Origin: Laburnicola sp. R22_1
Taxonomy: Eukaryota; Ascomycota; Dothideomycetes; Pleosporales; Didymosphaeriaceae
Length of the DNA stretch: 64,000 bases
Assembly: GCA_014281115.1 (NCBI GenBank)
Contig: JACONQ010000008.1
Coordinates: 1,426,001-1,490,000 of the forward strand
Direction: 5' to 3'
In this document: one piece after another, positions 1-9,399 of the stretch
How positions within the stretch are numbered: position 1 is the stretch's first letter
Layout of the letters: every line of letters starts with the position of its first letter
The notes under the pieces: generated by a model
The model's database searches: none
Told to the model about the DNA's origin: nothing
Seen by the model: only the letters and a program-made list of their open reading frames with translations
Position numbers and translations under genes: made by a program

Positions 1-285
1 AGATAAAGCCGCTTAGAGTGTATTGCTGTAGAATTTATCCTATGTGTTAATCTTAGTATCCTTATTAACTAGTAGCTTTAAAATTACCTTATAACCTTTA
101 AGTAATACTGCCTAAAGTGTATTACTATATTCTTTACTCTATATATTAATATTAGCATCCTTATTAACTAGCAGCTTTATAATTATCTTATAGTCTTTAA
201 GTAAGACCGTCTAAAGTACGTTACTATAGAATCTATCCTACGCGTTAATATTAGCGCCGTTCTTAAGTAATAGCTTTGCTATTCT
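1..285 (-). repeat. ankyrin repeats (about 99-bp period) of the NLR pseudogene
   Basis: On the minus strand three consecutive units of about 33 residues share the pattern KLLVNKDANIN...YSNTL-AVLLKGYK, with TAG/TAA where the family has Gln (NALQAA). This is the LLLDKGADVNAQGG...GNALQAASYRGH type of fungal ankyrin array. The array continues past the left edge of the window. Confidence 0.85.
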
Positions 286-2500
286 ATAATATCTGTTTTT
301 TACTATAAGATATAATAAAGTCTAGCTATAGCTATCTTTTTTTCTAATATAGTTACTCTCTCTTATCCTTAATTTAGGAGTATAGCCTCTAGTGTAACTA
401 ATAATCCAAATTGCGCTATAAGATATAATCCTATACTATACTCAGGATATTACTGGCTATAGCCCCTATACTTATATATTAGAGCTAATAATACCTATAT
501 AGTGCTTAAGACTAAGAAGCTATTAGAAAGAAATAAGTAGGCTAACGCATATAAATTGCCTTCTACTATTATTATATACTCTTCCTAATACTTAGTAGTA
601 TAGTTTAGAAACGTACTTTTCTAAAGCCTCTTTTTAAACTCTTTATTAGAGAAGCAGCTACCTATTTTAAATAGATTAAATAATAGATAGGTAAGGCATA
701 TTAAGGTAATATATAGTAAAGCGCCTAAATACTATATAATTCTAATATACTTAAAGTACTCTTACGTAGTATAGTATATTAGATAAATAATAGCGCTTTT
801 CTAATTAACTATAATAGGACTAGTATACATAGATAGCAAGTTCTTAATATCTAGTATATTTTCTAGATTAAGCTCTACTTTATTAAGCTCTACTACTAGA
901 GTATAGTATAACTTAGCTATAGTAAGTAGCCTCCTTACGTATATAATCTATAATAGGACTTTCTTAGCTAGTTTATAGTAGCTAACTAACTAGCTCTTAA
1001 TTCTTTATAGAGCGTCTTAGTATGTATTATTAAGCGCGGCTAAGCCTTTTAAGAGGTTAGCTAGTGTCGCCTTAACTTTTTTTACTATTATCTTATTTAA
1101 TAGAGAATTAATATATAAGTAAGTAAGAAGAAACCTAAAAACTTATAAGTCTGTATTATATTACAGACTAGACAAATAACTAATATACTATCTACTCATT
1201 TTAGAATTTTCTCTTCTACTATTTTCTATAGTGTAGGGTTACACTAAATATACTTAGGTAGTTAGTAAGTCTAGGCAGCTACAAATCGTCATACGTCTTT
1301 ATTACTAGTCTAAATATTAAATCTTACTACTTTTTAAAATTTAACTTTAATCTCTAGTATAAACTATAAAATTACTATAAGGCAAATATCTTGCCCTACT
1401 TGCAACTCTTAGAGTTTAGTTAGAAACTAGTAATAAGGGCTATTACTATTGTAACACTTATCTAGAGTATTAACTATAATATAAATAATTAAGTACTTTG
1501 CAAGTACTTCTTAGAGGATGCTAATAATTTTCTTAAGTAATAGCTTTATTCCTTAGTTAGTATGCTACTTATATAACTACTCTATAGACTCTACTACTAA
1601 TAGTTAACTCTATACTAGCTGCTTAACAATAGCTGCTAGTGTACTAAAGATATTCTACTTTTTTTATACTTTATAGTTATAGTATATATACGCAACTCTA
1701 ATTAAGCTGCTTTATATTAACTTTAGTAGGTAGTTAATTATAATAGTGGCTACTATAGTTTTACTAGCGCTAGGAATTCCTAGGCAAAAAAGAGTGCCCT
1801 TTAGCTTACTAAGCTACCTTCCTAACTTAGATGCGTTAAAAACTACTAGCCTATCCTCTCCTATCTATAATATATAATATCTAATTACTAAGTAGGGTAA
1901 TTAGTAGGCAAGATCTATTCTACTATCTTACTATACTTTGTATTTATTTAATTTTACTAAATCTTATCTACTTTAGACTAAATAGTAGATATATATATCT
2001 AGATAAAGTTAGTATTATCTTTAATAGCTTAAGATAGTTTACTTATATATATAAGTAATATTATCTTATAGTGTGCCTATAAAAGCTTATAAGTAGCCTA
2101 TTTATATTATAATTTCTACTAGCGTTTTTAAGCGCTCTATTTAATCTAATATACTAGTAATCTTCTCCTTTTTAGACTTTTATATAAGCATCTTGCCTAC
2201 TTTTTTTAGTCTATCTCTATCTATTATTTTAGCCTATAGTACTTCTAGCGCCTATTTAAACTAGTTAAGTAGTTTGTTCTTAATATTAAGGGCTTAAATA
2301 GTAGTGTACTATAGTGCATTAGCGCTTTCCTTCTTAAGATAGAACTTTAAGTTAAGAAGGAGGCTATATATATTTAAGGCCTTAATAGCGTACTTTGCAC
2401 AAACTTTTAAAGCATCTTTAATATTATTTAGGTACCTAAGGACTATAGCTAAGAGCTAGAGAACTATAATAATACTAGCTATAACGCTAAGCAGATCTAT
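1..2500 (-). pseudogene. RIP-degraded STAND/NLR gene (helical N-domain, P-loop NTPase, ankyrin repeats), 3' end beyond window
   Basis: Read on the minus strand, one frame runs from about 2500 to the window edge with stops almost only at Gln/Trp positions. The start codon appears as ATA at 2500-2498, where ATG is expected, followed by DLLSVIASIIIVLQLLAIVL (stop read as Q), the usual opening of the fungal STAND N-terminal helical domain. Around 1770-1740 comes FCLGIPSASKTIVATIIINY, a decayed P-loop matching the GIPGAGKT type of fungal NACHT/AAA ATPases. The last 300 bases encode ankyrin repeats. Intact relatives are intracellular signalling or heterokaryon-incompatibility/immune-type NLRs. No indel is needed to read it, so the damage is essentially point mutation. 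It is non-functional because of many stops and the lost start. Family assignment is confident; the specific NLR subclass is inferred. Confidence 0.82.
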
Positions 2501-3305
2501 ATCTAAATAAAATTAACTAACAAAGTAAATATAAATAGAAGAGCTTCTGAAGAGGAGCGTAGCATCGTATAGGCAGTAAAGATGTAAGCGCCCAGGCTGA
2601 GGGGTTGCTGCAGCAAGGCTGAACAAGGCTGTGCTTTCGTTTAGTGATGAGCGCAGATGACACGGACGTCTAACGTACTTCTGTTGCCTGCTACGCCAAG
2701 TCGGTATCATGTGATTTGTAGAGGAAGGATGACTAACGTAGAAACAAAGCCTACATAAGAGCCGTGAACTTAGGCTTCTCTAGAAACTCTTCCCTCTTTG
2801 CCGTATCTTTAAGAAAATCTTTATCCTATGAGCTCAAGGAGAACGAATATGAATCGTAGCTCTCTAAGCTAAGAAGCGGCTTGATGGATGCATTGCAAAA
2901 CGCTCTCTGTCCACCTTCTGTTGGCGATACGAGCAAGACCAGAACCAAGAAGAGATGCGTGCTCTTGTCCTGTACGTCGCCAAATGCTTCACGAGCAGTA
3001 TCGTTTCGCCACTTTGATGATTTTTTTGCGACCTGACGTTCGGCCCAGAGAATCTTAAGTCGATGCCGCAAGATCTTTCGATCCTGAGTCTCCAAGCCAT
3101 TATTCCTCAACCGCTCGGCCGTATTAGCGATACGGGTTGAGAATACTTCGAAATCTATAAAGTAGAAACGTTATCAAGCTCGATCGGAGGTGATGGGAAC
3201 GAGGATGAGACCCAAATGAGATGAGACCCAAATGAGATAAGAAAATGAGATGAGAAGAAAATGAGACGAGATAAGACGAATGAGGCCTGCGCTACGTGTT
3301 AACTT
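2501..3305. other. normal-composition intergenic DNA 5' of the NLR pseudogene
   Basis: Composition changes abruptly near 2520 from RIP-like to ordinary. Short overlapping frames occur on the minus strand (for example 2826-3110) but none resembles a known domain or has fungal-like codon use throughout. This is most simply the former promoter/5' region of the NLR gene plus spacer. I see no gene. Confidence 0.5.
3203..3285. repeat. GA-rich imperfect tandem repeat
   Basis: Repeated ATGAGATGAGACCCAA / AAAATGAGATGAGAAG units form a purine-rich simple repeat in the normal-composition spacer. Confidence 0.8.
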
Positions 3306-3810
3306 ATGATTGGCTGCCTACGAGTATGGCTGCCTTTCAAGCGTAGCCGCAGCCGCATTCGGTGTCCCCCGCGCCAAAATTTGGCTCTTGTTACGATATG
3401 GACAAGCGCCAGTCTGGTAACGCCAAGCAGCTACGTCGGCCGCTCATTGTCTGTATTGAATGGCGGTAAGTCGCATAAAATCGGTGCGTGAGCGATGCTC
3501 CGATGCCCAGCTCTGCAGGGCGGGATGGCTTCGGGTGACGGTGGCTCTACTGCAACCTTCGGCCCGTGCGAATAGGATGGGTTGCAGCCCGTGTGCAGGC
3601 TAATGCCACCGGAATACATTCGAGGGTTATCTGAAAGATAAATAGAACACGATTTCCTACTCATCGTTAGAAGCATCTCAAGTCTTTGCTTGCCATACTG
3701 CCCTCACAACCTGAATCAAGAGAGCTTATTCCTGCTCTTCTACGTAAGCGACCTTCTTTTGTGAAGTCCCTTTCGTCTACTAACATTTTAAGCTCTGAAG
3801 ATCATTCAAC
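3306..3810. other. non-coding, probable 5' region of the 3811 reading frame
   Basis: Ordinary-composition DNA without a convincing ORF. It leads into an ATG at 3811 with a good context (ttcaacATGGCG), and a pyrimidine-rich stretch precedes it, as in many fungal promoters and leaders. The role is inferred from position only. Confidence 0.35.
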
Positions 3811-3964
3811 ATGGCGGCAACAATCGCTAGCGGACCCATCGACTACGAGACTTGCCTGCAAGTTCAACAACGTATCTGGTGCAGAGAAATGCGAGAAGTG
3901 CGGAGCAGGTCTTACAGGAGGTACCCAGAAGCACCAAACGGTACAGGAGCCATTACAAGTATGA
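3811..3964 (+). pseudogene. small frameshifted remnant of a possible zinc-ribbon protein
   Basis: The ATG at 3811 opens MAATIASGPIDYET, then the frame shifts. In the neighbouring frame the text continues ACKFNNVSGAEKCEKCGAG, ending at 3964. Joining the two needs a shift near 3853, where a Trp codon (TGG) could have lost two bases. The C...CxxC spacing suggests a small zinc-ribbon or RanBP2-like finger, but one of the usual four ligands is not visible. It lies just downstream of the APH pseudogene 3' end (convergent). Alternatively an unrecognised intron joins the two frames. No product can be assigned. Confidence 0.35.
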
Positions 3965-4051
3965 TTACCATAGTGCTAAATTCTACTATTTTAGCCTTGA
4001 TCGAGAATGATACAGGTAACGGAAGATCGTATGAATTGGGTATGAATTGAA

Positions 4052-4897
4052 TCATTTTCCAATTGCCTTTCTCCACGCTTGATATTGTTCCATATCCGAC
4101 GAAAGCCCTTCATGTTCCAGAGTGCTTGCCAACAGAACTGCCCAAGCCCGCTTTTCTGCTCCGCGAAGAAAGAAACCAGCAGAGACGAGTGGCTTCGTGC
4201 CTAGCCAGAACGTCGGATAGAATGCAGCAGACTCCCAGTCAATGATTCCAACAATGCTCCCATCCTCTGTCACTATAATATTTGATAGTCCAAGGTCTGC
4301 ATAGTAGAAATTGAATAAGTCTCTATGGCCCTCGAAGTCTAGAGAGTCTAAGAGATAAGACTGTAGTTGATTGGAGGGATAGGGACCCAAAGTCTGGGGC
4401 TTCCACGAAGGTTCTAAGTCTAGAGGGAGGGCAGTTAAGAAGGGTTCTAGAACACCCTTTCCATTTACAGTTATTAGCATTTTTAATGTTAATAAAGCTA
4501 GTGTACTACAAAATTGCGTAATTGTGTCTGTAATTTGCATGCGTTAATTAGCAGACAGTAATCCCTATGCCTAATCTAGTGTCTGTCCTTCTAAGGCTTT
4601 TAAAACTAAAAAGGAACAGTTCCAGCTAACATCTACCTAGGAGAAGACTATCTTAGGTGTGGGAATCGAAGATATACTGTTAACAAATTGGATAGTGTCG
4701 CTCTCTAGTTGCATACTATCCCACCAGGCTTTAACTTTTACAAATATGCCTCTGATATTCTAAACTACGGTTAAGGTGCCTACATAGTAAAAGCGATTGC
4801 TCTTTAAATTACCTAATACAATTAAGTCCTATTTATCTACAGAGGATTTGCGAACATAATAGGTATTTCTATTAGCTTTCTAACTTACTATAGTGTT
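4052..4897 (-). pseudogene. APH-family phosphotransferase pseudogene, main and C-terminal part
   Basis: The minus strand encodes a protein of the aminoglycoside phosphotransferase/choline kinase-like family. From 4540 to 4052 it is stop-free and contains the Brenner-like loop FYYADLGLSNIIV and the DFG-like IIDWESAAFYPTFW. The catalytic His expected in HADLGPSN is Tyr (codon at 4301-4303), a C-to-T change. From 4541 to 4897 the same frame continues through VKAWWDSMQLESDTIQFVNS and LVLKALEGQTLD but has at least five stops at Gln/Trp positions. Damage therefore increases towards the transposon at 4906. The N-terminal coding part lies at 16738-16880, beyond the hAT and Gypsy insertions. Fungal APH-like proteins are generally of unknown substrate; drug resistance should not be inferred. 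Non-functional. Confidence 0.82.
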
Positions 4898-4905
4898 GTT
4901 AGGTA
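4898..4905. repeat. 8-bp target-site duplication of the hAT element, left copy
   Basis: GTTAGGTA directly before the terminal repeat is repeated exactly at 7895-7902. Eight base pairs is the standard hAT duplication length. Confidence 0.93.
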
Positions 4906-5046
4906 CAGAGTTGGCAACAATTAAGTCGACTTAATAACTTAACTTAATTAACTTAATTGTATTAAGTTAATTAAGTTAATTAGGGAGGCGAAATTTAGCA
5001 AGTTAATTAAGCAAATCCTACCAACTTAATTAACTTAATTAATAGA
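4906..5046. repeat. left hAT terminal inverted repeat and subterminal repeats
   Basis: After the terminal repeat, the motif ACTTAATTAACTTAATT recurs several times in both orientations up to about 5046. Subterminal repeats of this kind are typical transposase-binding sites in hAT elements. Confidence 0.8.
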
Positions 5047-5252
5047 CTTGAATCCCTAGAATCTTAGAGGTTTATTATAGAATACTAGATCCTTAGAGTA
5101 TAAGGCAACTCGGAGTTAACGGACTTTACCTAAGATAGTTGCCTATCTAGGCTTAGCGCCGTATTTCTGAGTTTTCTTATCTCCTACCACCTATCTAACT
5201 TACCTACTTACCTACCACCTCTCTCGCTCTACCAATGCTCTCCTTTATTAAT

Positions 5253-7727
5253 ATGGCGTCGTCTAATTGCCTAGAAGGTATGAATAGTAACCTCTCTTAA
5301 GTTTTTAGCCAGCGGCTTAAAAGCACGGCGTTATAAACCCCTCCTAAAGATAGTGCCACTAATGTAGCCACTAACGCGCTGTTAGAGCTTAACGCCGAAA
5401 GCTCTATGGGCACCCTATTCGCTACTAATATAGAGAACGACGATGATAATTATAAGGAAATTAAATAGGTATGCCTACTAGATTATTATAAGCCAGCTTA
5501 TAGTACAAAGCGCAGTTAAAAGAGCTAGGTTTAGTGGCATAGATATTGCCTCTAGCACTATAAGCAACAATGCCTATACTAGCTCTACCGCTATTACCAC
5601 TATTATAAACACTCTACTAGATTTTATTACGCTAATTAATTAACTACGTTAATTAGGCGCCATCTTAGTAAGCGTAAAGCTAGCCATAGCATTAAGAAAA
5701 ATAGCCTAAAAGCTACCTTCCGCATTATAACTCCCTTCTAGCAATCCTCTCTACTTGCTCATATATATTACAAAGACCTTAGCGTACTATAGGGTGTTGC
5801 CAACCTTATTATAGAGAGCTTCTTGCGTACAAGTTTCCTATAATTAGTGCTTAATTAGGTGGTAGCTAATAATTAGGCGCTCTCTGTAATTAAGGGCGCC
5901 GCTTTTCGAGCTATGTTATAGCAGGCTAACCCGCTAGCTAAGGCAGAGCTATAAAGATCCTATAATACCCTATAAGCTTATATAATCGCGAAGTACAAGT
6001 TGTATATACCTACTATTGTCGATTACCTATACAATGCGCGATTAGCTATATATATCTTCTTTAACAATTAGACGTTAATAGACGGCAAGTAGGCGTTAAT
6101 AGGTATCTACGTTTACTACCTTAATTGCAATGGCAAGCCTTATAATTACGTACTAGGCCTACCCTTATTAATAGGCTAGTATATAGGCGTTAATATTGTC
6201 GCTATTATTAATGCCATACTTAAGAGCTTTAGGATCTCTGCCTACAACTTAGGTTACTTTATTCTTAATAACGCCACTAATAACAACTCCGTAATTAACG
6301 CCCTAGCTATTAAATATAACTTTAATACCCGCTATTAACGGCTATACTACGCCTACTATATAATTAATCTTGCCGCCTAGTAAATTATATTTGGCAAAGA
6401 TTATAAGGCGTTTAAGAACGTAGAGGAGTATCTTAATAAGAAGGAGGTGTTTCTTAACAAGTGGCGTAAGGTTAGCCCTCTAGGCGTCTTAATTAATGTT
6501 ATCGCCTCTATTTATACTCCGCAGGCTTAATAGCTTCTTAAGTAGTGCTAGATAATTAGCAACACTTAATTAGAGGCAAATTATAAAGTTAAAACGCTAG
6601 AGATTGTTAAGCTAGTAAAGACAAAGTGGAACTCCTATTATAACTGTTTTGCGCGCGCGCTTAAGCTCTATATGCCTCTTAACAAGTATATTAATTACAA
6701 GCTTATTAAATATTGTCGCTAGGGCACCTATTAACGCTCCTAACTGCCTAATCTTAAGAAGCGTTAGTTTATTAAAGAAGACAGCCTCTTTACTAAGGAT
6801 TAGGCGATAATTACAGAGTACTAAAAAGTCCTATAGCCCTTTAAAGAGGCCACCATCTATATAGAGGGCAGGGGCGTAGCTGGCATATTAGGAGCCATCT
6901 AGGAGGTGCTTCCTACGCTTAATTAGCTTGCTACCACCCTTAACAAGATGCTGTTTTAATACAACAATATTAACTTTACTAATATTAACGCCCTAGAGGA
7001 TTATATATAAGCTACCTATAATATAGCTTATATAAAGATCCTTAAGTATATACGTAAGCTAAAGGATACTCTAGCATACTACGCTGCCTACTATTTTCAC
7101 CCACGCACAAAAAGTTATATAAATAAAGTATGGGCTATGCCTCTTAATTACAGTAAGAAGGCTTATACAGGACCTTACACATATAAAGGCTGGCTAGATA
7201 ATTGCTATATTAGCTTTTAACGCTTGTGGGCAGAGTTTAAAGAGGCCGCCTCTCCTGTTAGTACTCTAGAGTCTTTGGCAAAGAAGGCACGTACTAGGCT
7301 AGCTAGTAGTTAGTTTAATTTTATAAAAGCTACCCTATAAGATAATAACACCTATCTAGTCTATTGTCGCGATAAGTTTAAGCGCTAGATAATTAAGTTA
7401 CCTATGCTAGAGAAGTCTCTGTTTGCGCGCGACCCAATTCTATACTGGCTAGGGAAGGCTAACAAGTACCCTATCTTATCGCGCTTCGCCCTTACAATCC
7501 TTAGCATCCCTATAGCGGCCACTAACTATAAGAGGACCTTCTTAGAGCTAGGCGATTTGCTAGAGACAAGGCGTCTTTATATAAAGGCAAATCTTCTCTT
7601 TACTCTACAAAGCCTATGTAGCTAGAAGCGCCTTAGCTTAAAGCCTACAATAGCAGCAAAAAGTCTATGTAACAAAGCTATCTCTCCTAAAGAGCTGGAG
7701 ACAATATATAAGATATATAATAGTTAA
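5253..7727 (+). pseudogene. hAT transposase, RIP-degraded
   Basis: One frame from the ATG at 5253 to a TAA at 7725-7727 (about 824 codons) reads without indels, interrupted by many TAG/TAA at Gln/Trp/Arg-like positions. The N-terminal quarter shows a BED-type zinc-finger-like stretch (WxH, Cys pairs, RRHLSKR). The middle has conserved-looking text such as VDYLYNARLAIYIFFNN. The C-terminus, stop-free from 7404 to 7625, is the hAT dimerisation domain: PILYWLGKANKYPILSRFAL followed by LSIPIAATNYKRTF. Its length is normal for the family. The stop at 7725 is taken as natural only because homology fades there. Confidence 0.88.
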
Positions 7728-7741
7728 TTTACTACGCCTAA

Positions 7742-7894
7742 ATTATACGTATAGTTATTAATTAAGTTAAATAAGTTAATAAGTCGAGCCTTATTTTTAC
7801 TATTAAGTTAATTAAGTTAAGTAAAAGCCACCAGATCCGTTAATTAATTAATTAATTCACCTCGACTTAATTAACTTAATTGTTGCCAACTCTA
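7742..7894. repeat. right hAT subterminal repeats and terminal inverted repeat
   Basis: TTAATTAAGTTAA-type motifs mirror those at the left end. The final GTTGCCAACTCTA is the inverse of the left terminus. Confidence 0.8.
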
Positions 7895-7902
7895 GTTAGG
7901 TA
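7895..7902. repeat. 8-bp target-site duplication of the hAT element, right copy
   Basis: GTTAGGTA, identical to 4898-4905. Confidence 0.93.
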
Positions 7903-7912
7903 CGTTAATAAC

Positions 7913-8101
7913 TGTAAGGCCTCCTTATTACTTAGGTGGCCAAATAGGGACTTATGTCTCCTTTGGACCTAGCGGAGGTTTAGATAAAAACTTCCTCACT
8001 TTAAATAAGAGTGGGTAGCAATTCGTCTTATCACTACTTACCTTCTAATATTATCCTATTCTGCCTTATTAACTATTAGGCGTTCTAGTGGCGCCCTTAT
8101 A
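7913..8101 (+). repeat. Gypsy 5' LTR
   Basis: Begins TGTAAGGCCTCCTTATT and ends GGCGCCCTTATA. It aligns along its full 189 bp to 16549-16737, with C/T and G/A differences only at the places compared. The sequence just inside (8102) is TTTAAATCGCTCCCTTA, at the primer-binding-site position. Confidence 0.92.
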
Positions 8102-8149
8102 TTTAAATCGCTCCCTTATAGGCAGTAGTAGAATTCTTGCTGCTATAAT

Positions 8150-9340
8150 AGCAACACATAGACCTAGTAGACGCCTTGCTTTTACGAGCTAGAAGCTAGG
8201 CGGCCTATTTAGAAATACTTAGTAGTAAGCTAGTACTATTAGGTAGGCAGAAAAACAAGTAGAAGAACTTAGGGAGGCTACGTAATAAGAAATTAATAAT
8301 GGTCCTAAGGGTTTGCAAGCCCCTTAGAAGGAGCTAAATATAATAGAAGCTAATAGAAGGGCGGCTTATCTTATAGAACTATGGGACTAGGCGCACAAAA
8401 AATAGAAATAATAGGAAATATAACGTATTAAAGATATATAATAACGTTATAAAGCTAGTAACATAGTAGCTTTTAATAAGCTTACTAGTACCCTACGCGT
8501 GGCCACTATGGCCTTATCGTCCCTAGTAGCCGCTAAATAGAGTACTTTGCTATAACTATCTCTACTACACGTCTATAACTGCAAGAATTGTCGCGATTAT
8601 AACTAATAGAAGCGAGATTATAAGTTTTATTTCTTGTAAGCGCCTTCTTACTTTATTATAGAAGATTATAAGGTTACCTTTAGTAGGCAGTACCTATCTA
8701 AAGACCTTTAAAGCTAGTTCGAGTTGTATTATAACTAATAATAATAGATAGACTCTAAATAGGCTCCTACCTAGTAGACATTAACAGAACAAATACTTAA
8801 TACCCTAGGTACTCTATTAGAACGCCGACAGACAGCATTTAAGGCAATAAAGAACTGTCGCCAGAGGGCAAATTAAACCCTAACAGACTTACTTAATTAT
8901 CTTTTCCCTTTATAGGATAAGGTTAAAGAGCAGAATAAGCATTATAGGGTGGCTAAGTTTATAGCTTCTATAGATAATAAGCTACGTAAGGAAGTTCTAT
9001 ATTACCTATCTTCTTAGAGGGAAACCCTTATAGAGGTGGAAGAGATTGCCAATTGCCTTTACTAATAGGAAGGACGGTCTGCTAAGAGTAAAGGCAAGTC
9101 TAAGAACTTATTAAAGAGGCCTAAGTTAATAACGCCCCTCGCTAAGTTAGCTAGGCCAGCTAAATGCGGCAGAAAGGAGCGTAAGGACTATAAACAGTCT
9201 ACCTTAACATAGAAGGAAAAGAATAAAGATAATCTAAAGGTTACTTACTAGAACTATGGCAAGAGAGGCCACATCTCCCCTAATTATAAGAAGGAGAGAA
9301 ATCCAGACCTACCTTTCTGTCCTAAGGACGCATTAGAGTC
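8150..9340 (+). pseudogene. Gypsy gag with CCHC zinc knuckle, RIP-degraded
   Basis: The region between the 5' LTR and protease reads with stops at Gln/Trp-like positions. Near 9246-9290 the translation is Y-stop-NYGKRGHISPNYK, which matches a nucleocapsid CCHC knuckle (CxxCxxxxHxxxxC) whose cysteines have become Tyr through G-to-A change. The upstream part is Glu/Lys-rich, as is usual for capsid/gag. The gag start codon is not determinable. Confidence 0.7.
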
Positions 9341-9399
9341 CGCGAGAAAAGGCAAGAGCTAGCGGGACTAGACTCTATCCTATTAGCCGCAATTGTTAA

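Larger units (their letters stand above)
4906..7894 (+). mobile_element. hAT DNA transposon, full length, RIP-inactivated
   Basis: The ends are CAGAGTTGGCAACAATTAAG at 4906 and its inverted match finishing at 7894, differing by a C/T at the outermost base. They are flanked by the exact 8-bp duplication GTTAGGTA. The 2989-bp body holds one decayed transposase frame on the plus strand. The element sits inside the APH pseudogene, whose coding text lies on both sides. Termini, duplication length and the dimerisation domain together make the hAT assignment secure. Confidence 0.95.

Noticed and set aside
1..285. regular repeats near the left edge as a CRISPR-like array
   Set aside because: The 99-bp period translates as ankyrin repeats; there are no short repeats with unique spacers, and the genome is eukaryotic.
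2513..3110. short minus-strand ORFs
   Set aside because: No recognisable domain; they lie in what is probably the 5' region of the NLR pseudogene.
4052..4540. functional antibiotic-resistance gene
   Set aside because: It is only the C-terminal part of a decayed APH-like gene with the catalytic His replaced. Fungal members of this family are not known as resistance genes on sequence alone.
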